This document shows, piece by piece, positions 23,103 to 32,419 of a DNA stretch of 64,000 nt (the stretch's first letter is position 1; every line of letters begins with the position of its first letter). Location of the stretch: positions 233,491-297,490 of the forward strand of contig MU008212.1 in assembly GCA_010909165.1 (NCBI GenBank). The letters are read 5' to 3'. This stretch comes from Anthoceros angustus (Eukaryota > Streptophyta > Anthocerotopsida > Anthocerotales > Anthocerotaceae). The notes beneath the pieces were generated by a model. It saw nothing but the letters and a program-made list of their open reading frames with translations, was not told the DNA's origin and did not search any database. The position numbers and the translations under genes are program-made.

Positions 23103-23659
23103 GTATACTATGCTGGAATAGCGTCTGAGGGGCAAACTGAGCAGGTTGTGAGGCTGTCTTTTAACTGTTGGTTTCCACCATGGATAAACTATGGCAAAAA
23201 AATCACATTTCCCACAGTTGTTGGCCACTCTAAGCTCCTGCCTTGTCTCAGGTTCTAAAAAACATGGGAGAAGCTGGTGGTGCAAGCTATTCTTCAGTTG
23301 TCAAAACAACTATGAAGTAGGCCCACCAAACCTCCTGACTTCTTGACACATGTAGATACCTGGCAGGAACAGAATCGCTATGTGCAGGCATCTCACCTCA
23401 GGTTCTGGCAGGTTGGCTGATCTTGCCGACTTCAACGCAGTGAATGAAATCTACGCTAAATGTAAGCCTTGCCTCAACTTGGATACCTCATATCTGCCAC
23501 AGCAGCTTGCCTGGAAACTAATGACGACTGCCGGTGGATGCAGACTTCACAGGACCAGCACTGGCACGGTGCACTTACCAGGTGGCTGCATTGCCTTTAA
23601 ACGCCCGAATAGAAACAGAGTGTACTGCGGCGCTTCCCTCCTCCACGGGTAATCTCTGA
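23103..23659 (+). pseudogene. RidA/YjgF-family C-terminal exons fused to the PEPC remnant
   Basis: RidA deaminates reactive enamine/imine intermediates. Four exon pieces splice in phase: ASEGQTEQ (to 23144), VLKNMGEAGGASYSSVVKTT (23252-23316), LADLADFNAVNEIYAK (23412-23461), and FTGPALARCTYQVAALP...ARIETECTAALP (23544-23659, TGA). This is the C-terminal two thirds of a plant RidA, including the conserved Arg and Glu near the active site. The N-terminal part is absent. Instead the frame runs without a stop from the PEPC segment PLFETTPDLQ straight into the RidA segment, so the two are joined in one exon. It could be a chimeric pseudogene or an expressed fusion; the missing parts make a normal enzyme unlikely. 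Confidence 0.7.
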
Positions 23660-24061
23660 CTGGTAGGAGACAACTGGTGAACACCCTGTCCGATTGCTGG
23701 GACGTGTTAACTGTAGACTGGAGTTACATGGTTGCAAGATGCAACACACCAAAGGCTGCACTGTGCGACACGAAGACGAAGAAAGCTCTTTGTCGCCCGG
23801 CAGCTGGATAGGAATCGGAACACCTAATAACAGAACACGCTGGAGCGAAATGCCGAAGGGAAACAATTTTGGTATCTGTCAGTTCTGTTAGTACAGGTCG
23901 GTTGTTGGCAAACCCTAATAAACGAAGCGGTCTCGTGAGCTATGTCGTGTGCCAAGTGTGACGTCGTTCCCATCCAGCCAACTTCCAAGTTCCGACTTGC
24001 GCATTCCTTCCGCTACTGGAAAGCGCGAGGGTAGAGAGAGAGCGAGAGCGGATTATTCAGG

Positions 24062-24298
24062 ATGAATTTCGGAGATGGGGCCGGCGACGGTTTCAGGCGC
24101 ACAGGGACACCCTTCTCTCGCATCGTGAACCCGGAGCTATATGCCAAACCCAACCTCACGGTGGGTCTCATGGGCACTACTGTCTTCGTCGTCCTGCTCT
24201 CGAATTTCTGGTGGCAGCGGCATAGCATGGAGAAGCAACGGGAAGTGAGGCTGAAGAATGCTCCGAAACCGGTGGAGGTTCTGCACCAGGATGACTAG
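24062..24298 (+). CDS. Small single-pass membrane protein
   Basis: A 78-residue intronless frame starting at ATG 24062. It has a polar N-terminus (FRRTGTPFSRIVNPELYAKP), one hydrophobic span of about 20 residues (LTVGLMGTTVFVVLLSNFWW) and a basic, Lys/Arg-rich tail. The layout is that of a small tail-oriented organelle or ER membrane protein; I do not recognise the family. The stop codon lies 165 bp before the ABP1 start codon on the same strand. It is likely a real gene because of its clean start, single strong membrane span and position between two genes. Confidence 0.55.
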   Translation: MNFGDGAGDGFRRTGTPFSRIVNPELYAKPNLTVGLMGTTVFVVLLSNFWWQRHSMEKQREVRLKNAPKPVEVLHQDD

Positions 24299-24463
24299 CT
24301 ATCTTGTGATGGTGCTGTAAGCAGGGTCGTCGAGAACACGAGCAAGATGTTAGATAATCCTAGTGATAGCAGTTGTATAGAGAGCTTGCCAATTTTGACA
24401 AACAGTAGAGACGAGAAATTCCCTCCCCCCCCTTTTTTTTTTTTTTTCCTTTCAGTCAGCAGG

Positions 24464-25459
24464 ATGGCAGGGGTTCAGTTTAGATCGAAGTGGGTTCTAC
24501 GGAATCTGCTTTCGGGGGCTGCTGTTGTGTTGCTTCTGTTCGTTCCGAATGGGGAGGCTGAAAATGCGGGAAACTGCAAGGTGAAAGGTGAGGTCGTGCA
24601 CCAGACTTTGAGACTTGAGTTGGCTGCTATCATTTGGGGCCACATGTGTGATATTATGTAATCGTTTTGGTGCAGATGTGCCAGTAGTTGAAAGTATTAC
24701 GGACATGGAACCTTTCACTCCTGGCTTTCCAGGGTTGACACATGTATCTGTTGCCGGGGTGCAGCAGCATGGTATGAAAGAGGTTAGTTCTCCGTGGATT
24801 CACGTGGCATTACAGGATTTTGCAGGTTGAAGTCTAAGAGTGCATGTGCTTCTGTTGTACAAGGTTGAAGTCTGGCTGGAAACGTTGGCGCCTGGATCTG
24901 CAACTCCGATTCACAGGCATGCCAGCGAGGAGGTTTTCGTTGTGTTGAAGGGGAAAGGAACTGTCTACCTGTCCAAACTTCAAACTGGGACTTATCCTGG
25001 GGAGCCAGAGACTGTCGCTATTGCAGTGAACTCCACTGTAAGGGTACCACCTAACCGTGTGCATCAGGTACTACCTGACGTTGCCCTTGGGTTTTTTTCA
25101 CCACAGTTGTCTCAGTGAATCATGATTCTTTCAGGCCTCGCATGTTCCAGTCGTTACGGTGATACTAAACCCTCAATATGCTGAACAGATGGCAAATACA
25201 AACACAGAGGACCTGCAATTCTTAATCTCAATCTCGCAGCCACCAATTAAGGCGTAAGTCATCAGTCTCTCCTCCAAGGGTGCGAGATTGGTTTTCCGTG
25301 TCGTCCTTATGTAAGCCTTGTTCCTGCAGGTTCATCTATACAGATTGGTCCACCCCACACGATGAAGCTTCGGTTCTCTTCCCATTCGCCGGTGACCCAG
25401 TCTCTAAGGAGTGCTCAGCCCCTGGACCTACCCTGGAATCCCAGTATGGCTTTGTTTAA
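24464..25459 (+). CDS. ABP1: Auxin-binding protein 1 (ABP1-like cupin)
   Basis: ABP1 is a secretory-pathway cupin that binds auxin and acts at the cell surface with TMK kinases. Five exons splice cleanly: 24464-24587, 24676-24782, 24864-25067, 25135-25253 and 25330-25459. A hydrophobic N-terminus (LLSGAAVVLLLFVPNGEA) is a signal peptide. The cupin metal site is intact: TPIHRHASEEVF gives two His and the Glu, and PPNRVHQ the third His. YTDWSTPHDEASVLFPF matches the C-terminal ABP1 block. The product ends SQYGFV and has no KDEL, unlike flowering-plant ABP1. A long C/T homopolymer tract (24421-24453) lies just upstream of the start codon. Confidence 0.9.
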
Positions 25460-26078
25460 GGATAAGCTGGGACAGGAACTTTAGTTCGTCTTGTGTGGTA
25501 CTACCCACCCGTGTGTGTGAATAAAGTTCTGAGCTTGTGTGCAGAAAATGTGCGTCCTGGAAGAGTGTACAGTTGGACGTCCTTGTCGTTCCAGTCAGCG
25601 ATGCCTGAGCATTCCACCCCAAAGACGTGTGATGTGTCCGCAAACCGCTTGCTTAGCTGATTGAGATACATAAATCGAACGTTACATACCGACATACAGA
25701 CTAAGTTGTTCAGATTATCTGTTGCAAACCTTCACATGCTGGTGACTGCCATGTTTGTGGGTGGTGAGATAGAAGGCTGCGTTTGACTGGAGTCCGGTGA
25801 TGCCGGCGTACGAAACAGCCACGCTCCTTCGGCGCAAGAAACAGGCAGCTGAAGGCCAAAGCGAGATGGTGGTTGAATGGCCGAGCTGGGAGCATGGCAT
25901 AAATGGCGAGCGCTCCGGTGTAGAGCTCCATCGCAACCTCTACACCTGCAATTGCCTGTCTGACGGAGATCACTGCCCTCCCGATCGACGATCGACGATC
26001 GTCGCCCATTCTACGAGTCGGCGATCCATTCACGTCCTCTGTCCCGCGTAGTGCGAGCTGCACTCTGTGCAAGAAACC
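25460..26078. other. Intergenic region between ABP1 and the dioxygenase
   Basis: Probable ABP1 3'UTR and dioxygenase promoter/5'UTR. A short inverted CGATCGACGATCGACGATCG-like tract occurs near 25980-26000. No gene recognised. Confidence 0.4.
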
Positions 26079-27341
26079 ATGGCTCCCGATCGCGAGGGCT
26101 CTGCAGCGGCCGATCGAACAGCGTTCGAATTCGAGAAGCTGAAGATGGAGGAGGTGAAGGAGTGGCTGGAATCCCCGGACGAGATTGCGGGATTCATCTT
26201 GGCGGAGAACGACTCGCGCCGGCCTACTGTGCGGCACGACCAGTATACCGACGCCGATTCCCGGGCGCATGAAGTGCCCATCATCGATGTGGGGCTCATC
26301 AGGAGCGGGTCTAAATCCGAGCGGCACAGGCTGACGAAGGCGTGCGAGGACTGGGGCTTCTTCAAGATTATCAACCACGGCATCCCGCTGGAGCTGGGGC
26401 AGGAGGTGGAGAGGCAGAGCCTGAAGCTGTTCGCGCTGCCCAAGGAGCGCAAGCTCCTGGCGGACCGGGACGACCGCGGCATGGGCTACTTGCCCAAGAA
26501 TCATGGCAAGCCCGTGGGCGATGAGACGGCCAGCCTGCGGGTCTGGGCAGAGTCGGCCAATCTCACCTTCGAGGGCAAGCCCCGCCACCTGGAGACATTC
26601 GCCGCCACCGTCTTCGAGACTCCAGAGGAGTCAGAGACCTTCCGGTAAGCGGGATTGCATTCAGGTAATTGCATACAATCTCATACCCCCATGGATCATC
26701 ACACACTGAGACGGGCATTGATGTGCAGGAACACGTACGAGACGTGGAGAAACGAGTGCGCGGAGCTGGGGCGGGAGCTCCTGGAGCACATGCTGCTGGG
26801 GCTGGAGCTGGGGATCGACACGAAGGAGGTGCTGGAGGTGTTCGGGCCGGGCCACATGAACGTGTCGGTGAAGCTCAACCGATACCCGCCGTGCCCCGAG
26901 CCGGAGAAGGTGATCGGGCTGTACTCGCACCGGGACCCGCAGATTCTCACCATTCTGTACCAGGACCAGACCGGGGGGCTCCAGGTGATGAACAAGGGAG
27001 AGTACGTTCCCATCAGCCCCGACCCAGTGGGCTCCCTGGTGGTGAACATCGGATCGACGCTGCAGGCCTGGACCAACGACCGCTTCACCAGCGTCTTCCA
27101 CCACGCCGTGGCCAACAGCGAGAGGACGCGCTTCTCCGTGGCCTGCTTCCTGGGCACGCCCCTGGACACCGTGCTGCACCCCTGGCCCATCCCGCAGCTG
27201 GTGGACCAGGAGCACCCGCAGAAGTACCGCGCCATGGCCTTGCGCGAGGTCCTCACCGCCTTCGCCAAGCACAGCCGGCAGCCCACCTTCACCCAGGGCG
27301 ACCGCTCCGCCTGGCATGTCATCGACTACTTCCGCCTCTGA
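26079..27341 (+). CDS. 2-oxoglutarate/Fe(II)-dependent dioxygenase (DOXC type)
   Basis: A soluble non-haem iron oxygenase of the plant DOXC superfamily, which includes hormone and specialised-metabolism enzymes; the substrate cannot be told. Two exons: 26079-26644 and 26729-27341, joined in the codon for Arg before NTYETW. The N-terminal DIOX_N block has HEVPIIDVGLI and CEDWGFFKIINHGIP. The double-stranded beta-helix core has RYPPCPEPEK, the iron ligands His and Asp in HRDPQILTIL, and the distal His with the 2-oxoglutarate-binding Arg-x-Ser in SVFHHAVANSERTRFSVA. All catalytic residues are present at full family length (about 390 residues). Confidence 0.9.
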
Positions 27342-27657
27342 GCAGCGCAACGCCAATATGATCCAGTCTCCACAAGATCGATGCTGCAAATTTGAGATCG
27401 AGCTAGCTGGCTTAATTGTACTATGCATCTCTTGCTCATTTTCTAGAGGCAATGCCTTGCAGTTTGAAGGTATGTACTAGTTTTGTAGGGCTGGCAGAAG
27501 ATGTTGCCATGTCCATCCTGTACTGGATATGAAATTGAAGCTTGCTGTAGGCTGCATTTCTATCTTCTTACAAAAATGTGTTGTTCACAATCGGAGAGCC
27601 GGAACCATGACACTTCCAAGACAAGACAGATGATTCACATTGATCAACTGGTGACAA
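27342..27657. other. Convergent 3' flanks
   Basis: Space between the stop codons of the dioxygenase (+) and the germin-like gene (-). It is expected to hold both 3'UTRs; no gene recognised. Confidence 0.5.
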
Positions 27658-28443
27658 TCACCATACTGCTGTGCCTGGTACAATGAATGAAGAAAATGCA
27701 AGCAAGGGAGAAAAAACAAGCAAGGCTGGCCTAGTTGCGCACCATTCCAGACCGCCTGCAGCTACTTGCAAGTTCGACAATTGCACGAACCCAATCCATC
27801 CAGGGTGGACGAAGGAATTGCGCAGGTTGTCGACGGTCTCGGTGGTGACGCCCAAGTACTGGGCGATGGTGGCGTCGTCGATGGCGACGGGGGAGGCGGC
27901 CAGCAGGGCCTGAGCCACGATCTGCACCCCGGGGTTCTGGCTGTTGAGGGTGGCGAAGGCAGTGGCGTTGCCGGGGCCCACGTTCTGCTGGAAGTGCAGC
28001 AGGCCCTTGGGGAAGATGAAGAGGTCGCCCTTGTACACAGTGGTCTGGTAGAGCACGCCGGCGTTGGACACGAATCCCACTTTGAGCGCGCCGTCCAGCA
28101 CGTACAAGAGCTCGGAGGCCCGGTTGTGCGTGTGGGGAGGGGTCTGCCCGCCTTCGGCAAAGGTGAGCAGGGCGGCGCCGATGCCCAGGTGGTTCAGAGC
28201 AGGGTACTGCGAGGCGAAGGCCGGGCTCAGCCCCAGCCGGAATCGCCCAGCCGGCACCCCCGGGACCAGGCTGAATTTGAAGTCGTCACCTGTGAGGTTG
28301 GCGGGCGGCTTGCAGGGGAAGCCGTCCCCCAGGCTGGAGGCCACATCCCCCACGCAGAAATCGTCGATGGCTTCGTCGGCGAATGCCGCTGCCTGCACCA
28401 CCAAGAGCGCCAAGAGCACGGCCGCGGCAGCCTTGGCGGCCAT
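27658..28443 (-). CDS. Germin-like protein (secreted cupin)
   Basis: Germin-like proteins are secreted, manganese-binding cupins of the cell wall, some with superoxide dismutase or oxalate oxidase activity. A single exon of 261 codons starts at ATG 28443 with a signal peptide (AAAVLLALLVVQAAAFA). Germin box 1, PPHTHNRASELLYVLDG, supplies His, His and Glu (with Asn where Pro is usual). Box 2, GDLFIFPKGLLHFQQN, supplies the last His. Two cysteines near the N-terminus (DDFC...FPC) match the germin disulfide. After the usual germin end the frame carries an extra hydrophobic tail (ALLVFSPLLAFSSFIVPG), which could be a GPI-anchor signal or 3' read-through. Confidence 0.9.
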   Translation of the reverse strand: MAAKAAAAVLLALLVVQAAAFADEAIDDFCVGDVASSLGDGFPCKPPANLTGDDFKFSLVPGVPAGRFRLGLSPAFASQYPALNHLGIGAALLTFAEGGQTPPHTHNRASELLYVLDGALKVGFVSNAGVLYQTTVYKGDLFIFPKGLLHFQQNVGPGNATAFATLNSQNPGVQIVAQALLAASPVAIDDATIAQYLGVTTETVDNLRNSFVHPGWIGFVQLSNLQVAAGGLEWCATRPALLVFSPLLAFSSFIVPGTAVW

Positions 28444-29754
28444 ATTGCCGGATCCGGAATGCAGGCTCCGACTCCGATGGGTCCTTCAGGGACCGAAGGC
28501 TGGCTGCTGCTGCGAGAGGACGTCTTCAGTCTTGATACAACTTTGCAAAGCAGAAGAAGGTGGATGAGTGGGATGAGAGGAACCACGGTGCATTTCACCG
28601 GGTCTGGACCGAATGAAAGATTGAGACTGTCATGCCAAGCTACATGTTATTTCACGTTTGCAACCTGAACTATGGCACGCCCACATACACCCGGGAGCTG
28701 TTCCAGGCGCGCTCGGCGCTCGCTGTATGGAACCAGCCTGCACGACAGCTATCCACCCCAAGCATATCCGATTTTTCCTCCCGACAGGGCACCTAAAATT
28801 ACGGGCAGCTGGTGAAGTGGGAGGGGACTGTCCTTGTGGCTGTGTACTTGCTTTCTACATTGTGCTCTGGCTTCTCTCCAAGTGACCCTGCCTTTTTTGC
28901 AAGTGACTCTGGCTTTTCTGCAAGTGACTCTAGCTTTTCTGCATTTCGACGAGTTATCAGACTCGGAAGAGAATAGTGCATCGCTCATTCGGGGAGCAAC
29001 AAAAAATAAAGGTCAAAGAATGTGAAAGTAGCCCTCGCGCTGAACCAAGAAAAGCAGCTGTCCTATTTTGCACACTTCACCCTTGCCGCGCACAGATTTG
29101 CTGATGTGCTGAACACAAGGACAATGAGAAATGTCAAGAAGGCTTTTGAACTCAGCCGACTTCTCCGTCAGCGAGAACTGAATGTATCTACGTACATGAA
29201 TTATGCCTCATGACAAGCAGGCAAGCATCTGTACCTTTGATGTCACTGGCAAACAGTTAGGTTCGTGCTCCCCGTGACTTTGCATGATGGATCAAGTTAC
29301 ACCACGTCCCCTCAGAAATGTTTCACAACAGATGTACCACACTGCCAGACTGCTGATATAGTGGGGAGCCAGGTTGGTTCATCATCATCTAATTTGCTGT
29401 GATGAGATTCTTGGCTGAAGAAGCCTGACGCTTGTAACACCATCTGGAGCCACAACTAGGGACGGACCAGCTCCATGTAGACGTGGCCTGGAAATGAATT
29501 CTTCTCTGCCTTCCAATCGAACAACTGCTTCATCAATGAACCATGCCCGCATTTCTCATACAGCTTGTGCCATCATTTCTGGGAAAACATTAGCTTGGGC
29601 TCCAGGTTCAGGATGATTTGGCACGAGAGAACGGTTAGAGTCTTGTCTGATTCAACAAGTGGCTCCGACTCCACCAGCTTGTCCGCCCAATCGCAGACAC
29701 ACTGCATCCGTTGCTGACATGCATTCCTCACTCACTCGTTCAGTAAAAGTTGCA
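28444..29754. other. Intergenic region, no gene recognised
   Basis: Short frames on both strands show no domain. It contains the 21-bp tandem repeat listed separately and probably the germin-like gene promoter. Confidence 0.4.
28863..28951. repeat. ~21-bp tandem repeat
   Basis: Four imperfect copies of a unit of the form CTGGCTTTTCTGCAAGTGACT, degenerating at both ends. Confidence 0.8.
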
Positions 29755-30531
29755 TTACTCCCAGCTACCCTTGCTCCTTCTGAGAGTCTTTTTTGATGCC
29801 ATTCGTTTTTTCCCATCCAGCCGCTTTTCGTTCTCCACCTTTGCGAGCTTCTGGATCCGCTTCTTCTTCTTCTCTGACACAGGAGGAGGCTCATAAGCAG
29901 CAGCATCAATCAGCTGCTGCAACTTGGCCAGCGCATCATCAATGTTCCCCTTTTGAGTCCTGGTTTTCGTGGAAGATATAAACAGCTCATCATCTCTATT
30001 GATCCTGTTCTTCTCCATGTGCATCAATTTCGACCTCACTCTTGCTGGGAGCCAGGTTGCACCCATGACATTGAAACGCATGTCCACTTTCGTGTTGACC
30101 TTGTTCACATTCTGGCCCCCAGCTCCACCACTTCTAGCAAATCTTAGAGTCAATTGGTCCAGCGAGATCTTGGGCACCAGTTTTGACAAGGCAGGGACGA
30201 CTTGAGAATCTAGCTCCTCACTGATAGCTAACCTGGCTGGCAGCTTGGGTCCGTCACCTCCAGGAGCATAATCCGCACACTGGGCCCTGACGGAGCTCCA
30301 ACTTCTGCTCTTGAACTCTCTACACGTCACCAGCTTTGCATGCAATGGACCAAGGGCAATATTATGTGCTGACAACGCAAACGTCCGAAGAAGAAAGAAC
30401 AAGCCCCAACACCCGAACGCAGAGGCGACAGTGAGCCTCAGTGATCCGATAAGCTACTCTGTTGAGGTGGGGGAGGGAGTTTTCACATTCTGTATTCGCC
30501 GTCTACTCACCTGACAGCCATCACCGGACAT
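29755..30531 (-). CDS. ICT1-type peptidyl-tRNA hydrolase / RF-1 domain protein
   Basis: Codon-independent release factors of the ICT1/YaeJ group rescue stalled ribosomes by hydrolysing peptidyl-tRNA, in animals and plants usually in mitochondria. The main exon (from about 30464 down to 29755) encodes KISLDQLTLRFARSGGAGGQ followed by NVNKVNTKVDMRFNV; GGQ is the catalytic motif. The C-terminus is a long Lys/Arg-rich tail (SEKKKKRIQKLAKVENEKR), the ribosome-binding feature of the group. The main exon has no ATG before the domain. A first exon with ATG at 30531 (or 30555) can splice in phase over a short intron (donor after GDGCQ, acceptor ...GTAG). The N-terminus resembles an organelle-targeting peptide. 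It is divergent from the saccharopine-dehydrogenase-like gene, about 80 bp away. Confidence 0.8.
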
Positions 30532-30630
30532 TGTCTGCCTGTGTGTGTAGCACATCCCCTCCCCTCGATCTACTCCTTTGAATGCTGCCTAGTCATCTTG
30601 CTCGGTTAGGATGGTGTTTGGAATTCACGG

Positions 30631-31850
30631 TTGTGCTGCAGATTTCTCCATGGCTCAAGTGGTGCAGAGAATGTGGTGGAGCAGGCCCGAAGTCTGTGCA
30701 CCTCGAATGCCTGGGGGGATAACAAGGTTGTGGTGCAGAAACGAGGCTGCTGTGATAATGCTGAATCAAGAAAGCGGAGAGTGCTCGTGTTGGGAGGAAC
30801 AGGTCGGGTGGGAGGCTCTACAGTCAGAGCATTGGTCGCTAGCACCCCTTCGCTGCAAGTCATTGTTGCTGGCGGCAACCGGTATGTGCGTTGTCCGCTG
30901 TGTTTACAGCCGGAGGTTTGTCAAGGATTGCACACCAGGGGAGTGTTGGTGAGATCTCCTCAGTTCTCATGTTTCTGGGCTGTTCTCGTGCAGGCAAAGA
31001 GTAGAAGATCTAGTGACAACGCTTGGTGCGGGAACCGAGTTTATGCAATTCGATACCGACGACGCGACATCTTTGCGAGCATTACTTGAAGGATTCTGCA
31101 TCGAATTTGTCACTTGAAGGTAGTACGTGTTCCTTGCAAACCACTATAAGCAGCCTCCTAATTCGCCCTCCCTACACGCAAAGTCATTTTCCTCACTCCA
31201 GCAATTGGTCAGATTGTCTCCCCATTCTGAGCAGAATGATTTGTTCTGGAATTGTTCGCAGGTGTAGACCTTGTGGTCCATGCTGCCGGGCCATTTCAAC
31301 GGCAAGAGACATGCCTTGTCCTGGAGGCTGCCATCGCCACGAGGGTAAATGGCAAAGCTTTCTGCAACAGAATAGGACGTGCGCGTGGTGCAGTAGTCTG
31401 ATATTTCAGCCCCTCAAACAGTCCTTGCTGTTGCAGACTGAGAATCATGCTTCAATATGTGCAGACACCCTATGTGGATGTGTGCAATGACCAAGAGTAT
31501 TCCTTCCACACTGACAACAAGCTATCACGAGAAGGCAGTTGCTGCAGAGATTCCTATTATCACTGCCGCCGGCATCTATCCTGGAGTCAGTAACAATGGG
31601 TACTCCTTGGAAACATCGCGATCTCATCTGTGGGATGTGAGGAATCTGTCCAACCAGAATGCACTTTTTGTCAATGTATTGCACTGTCTTGGTCTGTGAG
31701 TGAGGCAACGGAGGTCCATACTATGACCCTCGTGCTGTCTTCTGAGTCTCCGTGGTTTTCTTGTACTGGCAGTAATGGCTGCAGAGTTGGTCCGATTGGC
31801 TAGGTCGGGCACTGCGAGGGGGGCTGGCCCCAGGAATGCCAACCCCAAAG
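30631..31850 (+). pseudogene. Saccharopine-dehydrogenase-like gene, 5' part, broken
   Basis: This belongs to the plant saccharopine dehydrogenase-like oxidoreductases related to Arabidopsis At1g50450. The Rossmann start VLVLGGTGRVGGSTVRALV is in the first exon (to 30881). Next come QRVEDLVTTLGAGTEFMQFD, VDLVVHAAGPFQRQ (exon from about 31261), TPYVDVCNDQEYSFHTDNKL, EKAVAAEIPIITAAGIYPGVS and VMAAELVRLARSG (from about 31771). Defects: exon 2 carries an extra 28 bp bounded by ACTTGAAG repeats with an in-frame stop; the HTDNKL and EKAVAAE blocks are in different frames; no clean ATG leads into the first exon. The next expected block is found only at 38.62 kb, beyond about 6.8 kb of inserted repeats. 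Confidence 0.75.
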
Positions 31851-31963
31851 CGACCTACCGCCCCTATTGTATCGTGGTTCAAAATGAGGAAGAGCCTACA
31901 TACCACTGGTACCGAAGGCTGCCATGTCTCATGTAACCGTTGCCGCCCTGTAAATAGCGTTGG

Positions 31964-32240
31964 CTAGCACCCACTGCAGGACGATGGATACCCAGGCAAG
32001 AAGGAGACCCACCCTGCTCCAATGATTGTGGTTGTGCTAAAACAATGATTGTGGTAAGCTTTAGCACAATCCTTAATGAACTGAGAAAAATCTTTGCCCA
32101 TAGCCTCATGAATCTCAATAGGGAGGGGATGAAGACGTGGCATTCTGCAAAGGTGTGGGCTTATGTACCTTGGTAGTCGCGCAGCCCTCCGCCTAGCCCA
32201 GAAGGTTGATAATGATATGCTGACAAATGGAGTTCCTGGT
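31964..32240 (-). mobile_element. LINE-like ORF2 C-terminal relic (second copy)
   Basis: On the - strand, ARLPRYISPHLCRMPRLHP then MGKDFSQFIKDCAKAYHNH aligns with the relic at 6.6 kb (MCRKAMLSYL..., GKEFSRFIKGYANAYHRH). It is short and damaged, and it sits between the two halves of the broken saccharopine-dehydrogenase-like gene. Confidence 0.5.
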
Positions 32241-32419
32241 AGGGTCCATCTAGCGTAGGAAACTAACCTCCAGCGTATGCATATGCATACATACCTGTAC
32301 AGAAATGACGCAAGCTTGAAGCAAGGGCCAAGGCACTCATCTTTGTTGGATATGGGGAACAAGCCAAAGCTTATAAATTATTTGACCCACTTACCCATCC
32401 CTCTATGCCAAAAGTGTGA

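Noticed and set aside
26661-27452. Long - strand frames over the dioxygenase second exon
   Set aside because: GC-rich antisense shadows; the sense strand has all catalytic dioxygenase residues.
27766-28668. 300-codon + strand frame
   Set aside because: Antisense shadow of the germin-like gene, which has a signal peptide and a complete metal site.
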